Below are positions 1-13,068 of a stretch of DNA of 64,000 nt, piece after piece. The notes under the pieces were generated by a model, which worked only from the letters and a program-made list of their open reading frames with translations, was not told the DNA's origin and did no database searches. Both the position numbers and the translations under genes were made by a program. Numbering within the stretch: position 1 is the first letter of the stretch; the number at the start of each line of letters is the position of its first letter. Source of the stretch: Dasyornis broadbenti (lineage: Eukaryota; Chordata; Aves; Passeriformes; Dasyornithidae); NCBI GenBank assembly GCA_013397935.1, contig VZRN01004390.1, forward strand, positions 381,706-445,705. The letters run 5' to 3'.

Positions 1-1025
1 TTCCATAGTGTTTCTGAGAGAAGAGGATAAAGCAGGGGTCTTCCATGCCAAGAAGGGAAAACAGGGGGAAAGATATGACAGACTTAAACAACAAAAGGAA
101 ACTTTAGTTTTGCTTAACTTTGTAGCTAAATGTAGAACTGATAGGATATTACGACATGCACATGGCATGCACACACATGTCCCCAGCTGAATTATAAAAT
201 AACATGCATCAAATACAATGATTTAAATGGAACTGCAAACATACAATCACTGTACACAGTCAAACTGGATAAAACAGCAATCATAAATACAAATGAAGAC
301 CTCAGAAAGAACCAAACAGCAAAATGCAAAGAATTCTTTGTCTTAATTCTATCAGAAGATGATTAATTACAGAGTTCAAGCACAGAATACTGTGAATGAG
401 ATACAGGATAGCTCTGGCATTTAGCAAGAATATAACAAAATCCAATGGCTGAAAGCATGAAACCAAAAGCCAGAGAAATTTAAATCAGCAGGGGAAAAAT
501 GAGGAGGCCAGGAACTGATCACACAGGTTTAGTGATGGCTGTAATGTTAAGGTGTAGATTTACCAAATGCACCTCTAGAGCCTCTAATACTGTGGTTCCA
601 CTCAATCTGTACCATGACTGCATTTGGCCAGATGAAGAAAAAGAAACCCTTTGAATACACTGGTGTCAGGGTTTAAGAGACCTTAAGAGAGTCTTCTGCA
701 AGACACTGGTCCAGAAGCTACAGCCCCTCTAAACAAGAGAGTGGAGTTTGTTCTTTGATGATCAAAATCCCACTTCTATCTACTTTCAAATCAAAATTTA
801 ACCAAGTGTATATTTCCAGTTTCCTGGCTTGGCTTCTGCTTCCTCAACGAAATACTAATTGAAACAAGGACTGAAAATAGTAAAAAAAATTAAATTTACT
901 GTCAATGTTCTCTAAGGCTAAGGACTTTGTATGATCCATTCAACAGTAGAACCAACAAAATAGCATTAAAGTACGAAAGTTTGACCAAAGTACCAGATCA
1001 GTAAAATATTCCACTGCCTAGGTAC

Positions 1026-1054
1026 TTTTTTTACTTTTTTTACTTTTTTTTTTC
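1026..1054. repeat. T-rich tandem repeat
   Basis: Three runs of T separated by AC (TTTTTTTAC units), ending in a longer T run. Confidence 0.9.
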
Positions 1055-1792
1055 TCTTCAGAGCACATGAAGGAAAGAGGAAAGAAAAGATAACTTGATC
1101 ATCCATCACCCTGAAATCTGCATGACATGGAAGCTTTTAATGTAAAGCTATTTTTTTCAAACACAGGTGAAGCTATATGCATGCAGCTGAATTGAGACAC
1201 AAAATCAAAAGGAAAAGGGATCAATATTTTACAAAGCATAAAATAAAAACCTTGGGTGATTCCAGCTTGTGATAGTATCTATCTAAACTTCTCCTTGCCC
1301 TCTAACAGGTCTGTACTTGGAGCTTTCCAGCATGGGAAAACTGCCTGACTGCTCTGCTAGAATCACAACCGGTTAGGTCTACAAACTTTTAGATTTTCTG
1401 CTGTTCTTTTGACTAGCTGATATTCCCTCTGGATACAGGCTCTGCATATCCATTCACCTAAACAGGACTTTAAAAAGTTGCCTCAGGTCCCCAGAAAAAG
1501 CTGTGACCTTTCTGGCACCTCAGCTGCTTAAGGACTCAGTTTGCAGGGCATGAACTTTATGAACATCCTAACTTGAAGGTTAGCTCTTTAAGGTCACATG
1601 CTAACTGAAGCAAACAACAGGCTCTGAAAATGCTCTTAACAATCAGTTCTTAGTTTGGCTAACAGAAGGATACTGATCTATCTTAACAAAAGATCTACTT
1701 TCTGTGTGGGATTGCCCAATGCTTAAAATTCTTTGGGATTTGGGTAAGAGTCATAATTCACCTATGCTGACATAGACCTGCACTAGCACCAG

Positions 1793-1859
1793 AAGCAGAT
1801 TTTTCACCATGTCTACCCATTCCCACAAGCAGATTTTTCACCATGTCTACCCATTCCCA
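1793..1859. repeat. Perfect tandem duplication of a 34-base unit
   Basis: The unit starting AAGCAGATTTTTCACCATGT occurs twice in direct order (1793-1826 and 1827-1859), identical over 33 of 34 bases. This suggests a recent duplication or an assembly artefact. Confidence 0.95.
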
Positions 1860-2330
1860 ACCCTCTGTTGCTTATTTTTTTCATCTTGCTACAAATGCTT
1901 GTGCAATTAGAGAATGATGGAAGAACTCCTGTGAATGAAATCTAACACAGCATAAGAAGTTTAAAAATTTTTAAACAAATATATGTCATTGTTGGCACAT
2001 GCTTTTCATTGCTTCTAGGTGAAAGTTCTGAAACAAATTCTAGAGATTGTTTTGTTTAAGTTTTGTTCTAAAGCAGAGGTAAGACAGAGTAGCAACTCTT
2101 TTACTGTTTACTTATTTCTTAAAAATATGCTTAGAAAGTACTAAGCTATAAGAATTAGTAATTCTAACTAATTTTTTAAAACACTGCTGATGCCTGAGAA
2201 TTTTGCCTAGTTTTTACTCTTTATGCATCTGTAACTTGGTGTAGTTCTATGCTTCTTATAAAACGTTAAAAACCTCGGCTCCCATCAGCTTTAGCCAAAA
2301 CAGTAGAAATTCAAGGACACTTTGTTACCC

Positions 2331-2595
2331 TGGGGCCTGAAAATATGTAAACAACAGTGAGTGGAGAGGGAGCGGCCTGGGGTGGTTACCATCATCACCT
2401 GAGGGTGTGATTGGAGAACTGGGGCCGATATGCTGATACGACAGAACTCATAAAAGGTGAAGAGTGCGTGACCTGGGGTCCATTTTTGGGTGTAGCCTCA
2501 TGGCGGGGGGCCTTGCTTGCCCTGAATGTACCTTGAAGGCCATGATTAAATTTGTCCGCTTTTTATTCTCCTAACTTGTCTTGGCCTCTGTTACA
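2331..2595 (+). mobile_element. Short solo LTR of an avian endogenous retrovirus (putative)
   Basis: The block begins TGGGGCCTG and ends TGTTACA, is more GC-rich than its surroundings, and has LTR-like order: a TATA-like ATAAAA at 2450-2455, then an ATTAAA poly(A)-type signal at 2545-2550, then a T/C-rich U5-like end. GTTACCC occurs on both sides (2324-2330 and 2597-2603), a likely target-site duplication with one extra base at the right edge. The length is short for a full LTR. No internal retroviral genes flank it, so it would be a solo LTR. Confidence 0.6.
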
Positions 2596-3540
2596 GGTTA
2601 CCCTGTTTTAGGCATCACTGCTACTGCATAAAAGCAAGTGCATCACAAAGTGATATACTGTAACAGATTTAAGGGATTGTCTACTATGATATAAATTGAC
2701 ATTCAACAGCATAAGCTCCTTTTGGTTCTTTTTACCATTATATTATTTTTGGATAGAAGCTGACACCCAGCAAAGTACTTTAATTCTCAAGCAAATGTTT
2801 AATTTTCTGTGCAAGATATTACAATGAAAATCACATCACAATTATATTGTTTTGCATAATATTAAGTAACTCATGTCCATTCCTTTTCTATGTTTTGTGA
2901 AATCACCTTAATGTAGTATAATTCTGCATTGATAGTTAACATCTTAAGAAAATATCCTGCATACAGAGACGGCAATCAGAATCATTAAAATGCTGAAGAA
3001 TTTTACTAGAAAAAAAAATTTGCATTCATGTAATTCCAAAAATCAGTTCTTTAATATTGGCAACAGAATAATAAAGTTTAATTATGCAGGGATGTTGGGA
3101 TGCTGCTCAGAGTGGTTAAAGTCACAACAACAAAGTAAATAATGACATGTTAACAGAAGGAACTACATTGGGAACAAAATGTAAGTCAAGCTTTATAAAC
3201 TACTGAATTCTGAAATTCCATTTAACTCACAAAAAAAAAAAAAATCACATAGATTACACATGAAATGCAGAAATACCAATGTATCACTGAGTGATTTGTG
3301 TAGGCTAAAAATTAACAATGTCAGAGTTTAAGAAATCTGTTATGGCTCTGTGTGGAGCCCACCGGAATCTCACATAATCGCTATAACTCATTCGGCCTTA
3401 TGCATTATGACATATGAACACATGAGAGTAGCTCTCAGAGCCAGCCCAGATACAAGGCTGCAGCTGAACTGTATTCACCTCCCACTTCCTGGTGCTGCCA
3501 GCCCTTCAAGACTGACATGGAAAAAAGGCTTCTAACCACA

Positions 3541-3790
3541 AACTACAGAATGGCTGAGATTGGAAGGGACCTCTGGAGGCCATCTGGTCTGCACCTTCAC
3601 CTCTCCCAGAGCTGGCTGCCCAGAACCATGTCCAAAGAGCTTTTAAATATTTTCAGGAATCTCCATCCTCATCAACCTCTCTGGGCAACCTGTGCTAGTT
3701 TCTCAGTCACCTTCACAGTGAGAAATCGTTTCCTGATGTGTAGCCAGACCTTTCTGTGTTTCAGTGTGTACTCACACTGATCCTGATACC
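3541..3790 (-). mobile_element. CR1 LINE 3' fragment
   Basis: The plus strand shows the inverted CR1 3' region: GAATGGCTGAGATTGGAAGG, GACCTCTGGAGGCCATCTGG, CAACCTCTCTGGGCAACCTG. Its distance and content suggest a separate insertion from the copy at 3927. Confidence 0.85.
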
Positions 3791-3926
3791 ATGCACCACC
3801 TGGCTCCCTCGTTTTTACAACCTACATTATAGTTTCAAGCTGATCCAGAGTCACAAGGTGACTCTGTACTATATTTCATGCAAGCACATCCCCTAGTTTG
3901 TGCAATGTCAGGGGAGCTGCATTTTC

Positions 3927-4355
3927 ATAAAATCAAAGCATCATTAAGGTTGGAAAAGACATCCAAGATCAAGTCCAACCTTCAAGTATCTCGATGACCA
4001 TTAAACTGTATCAAGAAGTGCCATGTCTACCCATTTTTTGAATACTTCCAGGGAAGGCGACCTGTTTCAGTGCTTAACACCACTCTTTCCTAATACCCAA
4101 ACTGAACCTCCCCTGGTGCAACCTAAGGCCATTTCACCTTATCCGATCACTAGCTGACTGGGAGAAGAAACCAATCCCCTGGACACTACCTTCTTTCAGG
4201 TAGTTTTAATGAGCAATAAGGTCTCCCCTGAGCCTTCTTTTCCGCAGGCTAAACAACCCCAGCTCCCTCAGCTGCTTCTCACAGGACTTAAGTTCCAGAT
4301 CCTTCATCAGCTTTGTTGCCCTGGACACAGTCTAACACCTCAATGTCAATTTTCT
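3927..4355 (-). mobile_element. CR1 LINE 3' fragment
   Basis: The plus strand shows inverted CR1 words in order: GGTTGGAAAAGAC, TTCCAGGGAAGGCGACC, GGCTAAACAACCCCAGCTCC, CTCAGCTGCTTCTCACAGGA, CACCTCAATGTC. It runs from the 3' terminus near 3927 to the break near 4355. Confidence 0.88.
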
Positions 4356-5729
4356 GAATCTTTAAATTATTTTATTATGATGGATAACAGAAGGCTGATT
4401 GTACAAATATCCTATTGTACTTACCTGGTCTCCAATCTGCCTGCCGAGAAGACAGCGGCTGTAGGGCATAAATAAGTCAGCTTCCCCTTAAGCAGATATT
4501 ACTCTTAGCGACTTTTGAGACAAATTAGATAAAAATCAGATGACAAGTGCTCCTATCCAGAGTATCAGGCACCGAGAAACAGTGGATAAATGCCTACAAT
4601 CCCTTAGATATCAACATCTGTTAGAGTGAAAACTGTTCAAATACACAGAGAACATTAGGGGTACAGAGATATGACACTGGAAGGTTTTATTCATGTTCTC
4701 TTGAATAGCAATTTTTAAATTAAAAAGTACCTGGAACCTAGAAAGTTGTCAGATAACAAAACATATATGGGGAAAAAAGTAATGCAATCCAGAAAGGTTA
4801 CTCATCTTGATTAAGTTATACAAAATGCACAATCTTTTCAATAGGTATTGTACTTTATGAGTTTTAAATTTTAACTCAAAAGAATTTGAAACAAAGGAAA
4901 AGATATTCAATATATTGAGCTAACTTTTAAAACACTGCATTTTCTAAAATTTTGGCCCTGAAAGCTAATCTTGCAAATAAAATGTATAACACAGGACTGC
5001 TCGAATATACACTTAATAATCATAAAAACCAAGTATCTAAAATAGCAGAATATTCTAGTTTTATTAGGGCTTTGCCATCTGAATAAGAACAAGTCCATCA
5101 ATATTTACTGCCCCATCCACTCTGCTTTATTTTTTTTCCTGACCTTCTATGATAAACATGGTCTCCAGGCAATATACCCATAATTTCTGTGGGCCCATTT
5201 GGGTCTATAGTTTCTACAGAGAAAGCTGAGCTACAATATTGAAGTGCTAATGATACTGAATGGATGGTTTAATTTCAGCTGACTTCTTTAAAACACACTG
5301 AATTCCTAAATAAGTACATCTCTAATTCTTTTAGTTATAAATTCAGATGATCTTCAAAATCTGAACCACGTATCTGTATGATCAGTATTGTTAACTGTGT
5401 TCAGAAAGTTGCATAGGCAGAGATGAGTGGTAGGATTTTCTTTCTCTGTTCTGTGAACAAGTCTAAGATGTTGTTTACTTATCTGTTTCATTGGAATGAA
5501 AGGAAAAAACATGAGATTTTTTTGGAATAGGCAAATATAATTTGCCCACTTGCCCTGTTTCCCAGCAGGTAGGAAATCACACAAGCGGCCTGCAACTATA
5601 AGTACCTAAGAGTTTCTATAAAACTTGCCCTCACCACCAGAGTCCTGTGAGGAAGTGCCCACTTCGAGTGAGGTGTCATGATTTAGCAATGCTACTCCCC
5701 AGTTCTGTGCTCCCATCAAGACTATTCCA

Positions 5730-6084
5730 AATTACACACTGCCCCTCCTTCCCCTCTCCCTTCCCACTGCAGTGGGATGGAGGTAAGAATCGGTGACATA
5801 AAAAGCGAAGATCACAGGTTGAGATATGACCAGTTTACGGGAAACAGCAATGAGATAGGAAAACAAACACTAATGACAACAATATTAATAACAGAAGTAG
5901 GCAAAACAGAGTGTGATTCACATGCTAAAATGCTCACCCTGGACCCTGAGAAGATGAACAATGGAGCATGGCTTCCCCTGTCCTGCCAGAGGGGGACTGG
6001 AAGCCAGAGTCCACTTCTTACCACACCTAACAGTGCTGTAAAGTGGTATCAAACGACATTAGGGTCCTGGACAAAACTAGGACA
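5730..6084 (-). mobile_element. Degraded LTR fragment, same family as the 52.4-52.9 kb LTR
   Basis: The left part (CCCACTGCAGTGGGATGG, then GAATCGG and GGTTGAGATA) resembles the R/U5 end of the common avian LTR family seen more complete at 52352-52923. The right end (AAAACTAGGACA) resembles the inverted U3 start of that family. The middle is short and diverged, so internal deletions are likely. An open frame of about 129 codons crosses it but has no retroviral or other recognisable protein and is judged chance. Confidence 0.45.
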
Positions 6085-6879
6085 TGAGGGAAATGGGAAA
6101 TGCTACCAATTGAATTGTGAAGGAGAAAGACATCTCTCAGACCAGACTATCCAGAAGTCCACTTAATGGCAGTCTATACAGACAATATAGCTTTCCTAAC
6201 CTAAAATCATCAATGGCACGTGAAGGGAAATTCTAACAAGTTCCAATATAAGTTGCTTTAATGAATGCAAAATTGTCTTAACACAGTCCTATTTCCTAAA
6301 AAGTATCCATGCAGCTGTAACAAACATGATGGGACTCTCATTATGAAACTTCAAAGGGAATGGGAGGGCTTCAAAGTCCTTTAGATTTTTTTCTTCTAAT
6401 ATGATGTCTACTCACATCATCATCTAAATGGTATTTCATGGTAGAATTAAGGACTAGTTCTTCAGTAACATAATGTAAGAAGAGTTTATCCTAGTCATAA
6501 GGTTTGTTTATAAAACTTGTAAAATAATCACACATTGAATCCTCACCAACATGTAGTATTCCTAACTCAACTACAAAAAAGGATCAAGAAAAAAAAAAAG
6601 AAACCAAATCTTAATACTTTCAAAGTTTTAAGTCAGCAGATTGCTATTGTGTAATTCTATGAAAAGCATTACAACAGGGAACTACTTAATGAATAAACAT
6701 ACACAGAAAAATATAAATGCTTTGAAAGATGCCTTATTCACTTTTGTCAGTTCCTTCAGAAAGCAATTGCAGAAGTGTTAAGTTATTGTGGAAAAAGGAA
6801 GAATACTATCAGAAGCTCCTCTTTTAAAATGAGTTCCAAATCAGCTTCATTTAGTTTTTACGCATTTTGACAATAATTG

Positions 6880-7000
6880 CCCCTCCCTGGCAATGTTCAA
6901 GGCCAGATTGGATGGGACATTGAGCTACCTGGTCTAGAGGCAAGTGTCCCTGGCCCTAGCAGGGGAGTTGGGACTAGAAGCTCTTTAAGGTCCCTCGCAA
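6880..7000 (+). mobile_element. CR1 LINE 3' end fragment
   Basis: It contains CCCTCCCTGGCAATGTTCAA, GGCCAGATTGGATGGGACAT and CTTTAAGGTCCCTCGCAA, the standard CR1 3' tail. It lies 0.2 kb from the next tail at 7221, with a small direct repeat between them. Confidence 0.8.
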
Positions 7001-7078
7001 GCTTCCCTTAAATCCAAAACCAGCCAAGGCTCTGTGTGTCCTGCTCTTGGTAGGTATAAAACGGAGCAAGAAAACATA

Positions 7079-7125
7079 CAGGGGCTGTAAGTGACACAGA
7101 CACAGCAGGGGCTGTAAGTCACATA
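7079..7125. repeat. Short direct repeat, 27-base period
   Basis: CAGGGGCTGTAAGT followed by SACAYA occurs at 7079 and again at 7106, between two CR1 tails. Confidence 0.8.
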
Positions 7126-7220
7126 AACTTCCAAAAAATCAAGTTAACATAGTTAATTATTTTTCTTAAAGGACAATTAAACCTTCTTTTCATTCAAAAG
7201 ACATCCATACTGATTCATTA

Positions 7221-7312
7221 CTGGGAGGTGTCTCTGCCCATGGTGAGAGTGTTCGTACTAGATGATCTTTAAGGTCCATTTCAACCCCTTAATATTCTAT
7301 GATTCTATGATT
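7221..7312 (+). mobile_element. CR1 LINE 3' terminus
   Basis: It reads GATGATCTTTAAGGTCCATT then ATTCTATGATTCTATGATT, the classic CR1 end with its terminal 8-bp repeat intact. Confidence 0.85.
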
Positions 7313-8262
7313 ACTAATAACATTATCAGTTAGTATCTAATTAGCCCTCACATGGTTGTCAATAGGATTTTACTGTACTTATTTGTCAGTCTTCAATGTG
7401 CTCTTGTATTTGAACATACACTGATCCTTTTTCAAAACTTTTCCGTAACTCTAATATAAAGATCTATCATCACTTTAGTTTTCACTACAGTCTTTGCTCC
7501 AAAGATTCTCAGAATAAACTGCTAGATTATAACATGTCTAATTATTAGGCATATTAGATTAGCTCTAAAATGGGTCACAGTTACCTGGCTCATGTATGTT
7601 CAGCCAAGAAAAATTTGGGGAGGGGGAAGAAAAGAAAGTAATACACCAGTTCTCAATGTTCTTCCAACCAGACTTCAAATCTTAACTTTGCAAAATTTCA
7701 CATTCAGCACTGTGAGATTAAGAAGAAATTAAACTAAATTCCACTCACTTTAGTGGGATGGCAGCCATTGAAACTGAAGTACCATAAGCTAGAATTCCTG
7801 ATCTATAATGGAACTTCTGTAGTCTTACCAAATTTTTTATTCTGAACAGTGGTAGATACAGCAGACTATGCCTCTACCACTTCTATTCCATCAAGGAAAG
7901 GGAAGTACTACCTTTATGGTAACAAAAGAGACCAAAGACTAGACACAGACAGACGACATTACACTGTTCCACCCACCTGGTGGTCCCTCCTTGTAAAGCT
8001 TTAGGTGAGCTAGAGACAAAAGCATAAGTAAGATTGTATTTAAGCTTCACACAGGGGATTTCTATTTTACACTCATTAGCTACATATTCTAGCAGAGAGT
8101 CTTGCACACCCTCTGCTTTTCATTCATTACTACAAATGTAGTACAAATATAACTCAGTCAGTATTTTCAGCTCCTGCTCATATTATTTTTTTGCAAGACA
8201 AAATATCAACTGTTTGTTGACTGCTCAGTTTCTGAAGTGTTCCTACACATTAGCACTGTCTA

Positions 8263-8282
8263 TCAAATCAAATCAAATCAAA
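8263..8282. repeat. (TCAAA)n microsatellite
   Basis: About four copies of the pentamer TCAAA in direct order. Confidence 0.9.
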
Positions 8283-10085
8283 CAGAAGGTATTTAAATAA
8301 ATTTCTACCATGTAAAAATATCCCATGAATGTTCCTTGTTCAACCATGGGCCACCTGTAGTAACATTATGAAAACAAAGCAAACTCTAGTACCCCCCTAC
8401 CAAAACCAGGCCACGCAAACCTAATACACTTGAAAGCATTTCTATAACGCTTTCAGTTTGATATATGCACAGAATTGCATATCATATGCTGCAGAATGAT
8501 TAAATCATTGATTTTATTCATTCCTCAACACTTTCAATTGGAAATAACAATCATGCTCACTCATTATTGTATTTTCATGTTGGGTGGTAAGGGAAGGAGA
8601 CCAAATTAGATCAGAAAGATTAGACTTTTCTGAGATTAATTCCATACAATCTGATTAGAAGACAGAAGTTTGGGGTGGGAATACTTTCAAGAATTCCTCA
8701 TTTTGCTGTTTGTTTCCAAAACATGCATTAAAAAAAAAGTTATAGACTGTGCAATAACAGTAACTGATGCTGCTGACATATGTGACAGACAAAATACGCC
8801 ACCAGGTGGCAGAAATAAAACATAAAATATTCCTAATTATTAGTAAAGTATGAGGCATGCTTCATTGTTTTGCAAAGAAACTTTTCCTAATGCATAGAAA
8901 ACTGAACATGAAATAAAGTTTGAATGTTTTGGACAACCTACATAACCAAAATGCCTCATGCATGTTCAGTTTTATCATCACACAGAATTTATCTGAACAC
9001 AAAGCAGCAACGTTTACAAATATACTCAATAAATGCTCATGAAAATCTTTGTTATAATACTGAGGAAGCTGCACTCTTCATCAACATTTCTAAAAGAAAA
9101 GGTACAAGCATTCACTGGTCAGTCTGGTGACCTGAAAATTCAACCTACAATCCTGGAAATACTAGATACAATAGGTCACAACGTTTCAACAGGACATTTT
9201 CATTCTTCAAAACTATTGCAAAAAGCAAATATACACATTCAAGTATTATTCAGTATTATTCTACTGTGTTCACAGCTGTGCTATGCAAGAATTACCTTTT
9301 CTTCTTTGGTAATAAAACAACTTATGTACTTGAATAATTTTAAATAAAATCTTATATGAAAACCATTCCCACAGAAATCTCCATAACTTCCATTTCAAAT
9401 AGATGGTTACTCCTCAAACTTTACATAGCAATTTAGGAAACTTCTCTGCCATAATCTCAAAACTTCACGTAGAAAGTAGAAGCTTTGAAGTTAAACGACC
9501 TATACAGCCACTTCTGGTCAGTACACTCATTTTTGTAATAAGCCATTCATATTAAACTCGGTGTGTGGCAACATGCAAAATAATGTTAACACAATTTAGA
9601 AGTACTTGGAGAATAAAAGCTGGAAAACTTGAGTGCAATCTACCTTTCTTGAGATGTACCACACCCTGTAGTAGAAAGAAAATCACTAACTTATAATTGT
9701 GTTGATTCATTAAATTTCAGAACAGTGAGGATTTCTTAATGTTTTCTCCCTGTACGGTAACCCTTGGTCCCATTTTCAATATTCCCCTTTACTACAGTAT
9801 TTGGTTCCTCCTCTGTTTCCCCATGTAGTTCTTGTCTTTAACCACCAGGTGTCAGAAGGGAACTCATTCACCACAGCTACACTTTTTTCATTACTTTCTA
9901 TTTCTTTTTACAGATGCATTGATCGACCTTGCAGGCTTTCTCAGGCTGTAGTCATAAAACAGCAGCGAATTTTCAGGCTTTTCGTCCTGAAACTTGAACT
10001 CTTTTACAGACCTATAATTCATTACATGTAAAAATGCCAATTCTACAGATTGGGAAATGAGCAGATATCCTTCACTTCAACTTAA

Positions 10086-10255
10086 TTTTTGTTTTGGGTT
10101 TTGATTTTTGTTTGGTGTTTGGTTTTGTTGCGTTGTGTTTGGGGTTTTTTCCAGTTTTCTTTTTGTTTGGTTTGGGTTTTTTTGCCTTTTTTATTTGTTT
10201 AGTTTTTGGTGGGGGTTTTTTTGGGTGGGGGTGGTTTGGTTTTTTGTTTCATTTT
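10086..10255. repeat. GT-rich low-complexity tract with G runs
   Basis: About 170 bases are almost entirely G and T on the plus strand, including GGTGGGGGTTTTTTTGGGTG followed by a further G run near 10208-10233. The strand asymmetry is extreme compared with the surroundings. The closely spaced G runs could allow a quadruplex on the plus strand. Confidence 0.9.
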
Positions 10256-11009
10256 TAAGACAAGGAAGAACCCTCTAAACCTAAAATTTCAAACATTCTC
10301 AGCACCTTAAAGATTCCGGTACAATGAAAATATGGCAGGCATAAGAAAAGGAGACAAATGAAGAGGGACTTGTGCAAAATAAACAACTCAAAGCAAGCCA
10401 ATAGTCCAGTATCTAAATACTGTCCAGAAACTGAGATAATACAGAGGACATCAGAGTAAACTTACTAAAGGACATGAAGTATCTTCACAACACCCACTGA
10501 ATTCCCCAAGAATAACAGAACTATATCCACAGAAAACCAGCTTCCTAAGGAAAAATCAGCACCCATGGAAATGAGGAAAATAGTTACTCCTCTTTCTGAC
10601 TGCAAAGCAGTATAAAGCACTATTGAGAAGCAGTCACCTGAGTAACTTATCTGCCTGATCATTCCTCAGCTGTGAGGGGTTACAGTTACAGTTCATTTAC
10701 CTGATAGCAGAAATGAATAGTTTTGCTTGTCATTTCACCCTCCCAGGAAGGCAACATTAGAGGTACTGCTGCTGGGGACATTCAATATTAATTCTTTCTC
10801 AATAAACATCCTACTTTGTATTTACAAAACCAATCTATCACAGGATCACGTTCACCAATGCAATGTGGTAAACAAGTAACACTTTATCAGCAAACCTGAG
10901 TAACTGATTTTTTACCGATTTTCTTTGATGAATTACAGACTCTACTTACTTTTAGCACAAATTTAAAAATACAAATTACTTACTCTAGATCGATAAGACC
11001 TTTGTAATC

Positions 11010-11183
11010 GAATACATGTATATATAATATGTATACATCTTATATATGTATGCTATACATAGTAAGCATACCCCGAGAATACATGTATCCTGCACACACA
11101 GTACAGGTGCATACTTAGTCAAACATGGGCACATATGTGGGTGAATGTAGACACAATACACATCCACACACACAAACACACCT
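11010..11183. repeat. TA/TG-rich and CA-rich simple sequence
   Basis: TATA/TGTA-rich sequence at 11010-11075 is followed by CA-rich sequence at 11150-11183 (CCACACACACAAACACAC). Short open frames here are low-complexity artefacts. Confidence 0.8.
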
Positions 11184-13039
11184 CTTCCCCTGTATAGCCT
11201 CAGCAATTCTCAAGTTCAGAACTGCTGTCAAACTTAAAACATGGATATATACAAAACTAAGAAATGCACAACAAATAGGGTTGGGTTTTTTACTGATAAG
11301 AGTACATGTTTGTGCCATAGCAGAGGGGGCAAACTTGGCAGGGCTGAGAATGAATTTATCTAAAAAGAAATACAAAAAGTAGTTCTAAATGCAGGTGCAC
11401 ACTTTCAGGAAGCATCAAAACACGTGAACAGTGAGACTGGAGAACAGGAAAGGGAATTCAGTAAAACTCAGAGGCATTTCTGTTACACAAAGGGCTTCAT
11501 ATATTTTGAAATAGAACTAAGGAAATAAAATACAAAGTCATTCTTCTTGTGTACACAATTGCTCTTTCACTATGTTTCAATTTTATAACAGGAATCATCT
11601 CCTAAAACCCTGTGACTGTTCTGGGGCTTTGCAACATGAAACTGCTTGGGCCCACAGTGGAGTCTAAATTTCAAAATAAAAACTACAGTAAAAGAAATAA
11701 CTCATACAATTTGCCTTCATTATATTCAGGCAACAGATTAATCTCACTAGGAAAATGTTAAACTTAGAAAGCAGCTTTTTACTTTGAGTGAACTAAAGCT
11801 GCTCTGTACGTGAATCTTAAGCACGCTGGTATCAATGGCTACACATATGTGTGCATCCAGACATGGCTTTGTATACGGTAAAACCTGTCCTTATCAGGCA
11901 TCTGCTGCAAAACATGCAGCCAGACTCAAAAACAATACATCTCCTAAAATTACTACTTTTCTACAGAGAATATGCATAACAAAAATAAAGCAGGGATTTT
12001 TATTGAAAAACTGGAGCATAACTCTTCTTCCTCCTCTTGTAAAAATACAATCCTCAGTGTATGGGAAGGCGTTTATCACATGGCCTTAGATACAGCTGCC
12101 ATTCTGTAAGTGTGGGGTTGGTTTGGGTTTTTTTAAGTTAAAAAAGTCAATATTCTTACCTGTTCTGCATCTCTATCTGATGCTAATAGCCTATAAACAG
12201 AAAGGGAATTTATTTTGACTTGAAAAATAGGTCAGAATTCTTATCCTAATTTTACGCATGGATAAACTGAAGCTTGGAAAGGTCTCAAAACTTTCCTGAA
12301 GCCATTCCAGAAAGTAGCAGAAGGACTGAAAATGGAACACAAATGTCTTAACAATAAATATTAATCATCAACAGGTGCCTATTTTTTTGTTCCTGTTTCA
12401 AGAGGCACAGTATGAATGACAGGGTCAGCTGAGGTGGGGGAGAAAAGCAAACAGTATTTTTGTTGCTTGATTATTTTTGTGCATTTTTGTTTTTAGTATT
12501 TTCAAAGTAAATCTTAGCACACAGTGCTGCAAGATACTTGCAAAAGTGTCTGCTGTAGTAATCAGCACATGTACAACCTGTCTGTGGCTGTAGTGATTTC
12601 CAAGCAGCACTATACCCGACACCTAAATCAATAAAATCATAGCTTTAGCAAGCTAAGTGGGAAAAATGTCATTGTTACTCTAAAACACAGTATGGCTACA
12701 AAAATCCAGCTTGTAATAAAAACCTCAGCTTCTCAAAAACATGCTAGTGTATCCGTTTGATTATGAAGCACCAAATAACATGGCCAAATACACCTGTCAT
12801 GCCATGCAATAATTGGAGAAAAATATAAGTAAAATAATTTACAAAAACTTTATGCACCCTGAGGTGACACCAAATTGATCAGTGACCATTAAATCACAAA
12901 AGCCCTATCTTGAAGCAATGCAAAATATTCTGTTTGCTATAGTGCTGCTTGATCTAATTCACTACAGTAAAATTTATAATCTAACCCCAAAACTAAACCC
13001 CAAACACCACACTGAAATTAAATAAACTTAAACTACTAA

Positions 13040-13068
13040 TTTTTTTTTTTTAATTTTTTTTTTTTTTT
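13040..13068. repeat. Interrupted poly-T run
   Basis: T12, AA, T15 on the plus strand; no retroposon body was recognised beside it. Confidence 0.9.

Noticed and set aside
5777..6166. Plus-strand open frame of 129 codons
   Set aside because: It lies across a degraded LTR in the opposite orientation and shows no retroviral or cellular protein similarity.
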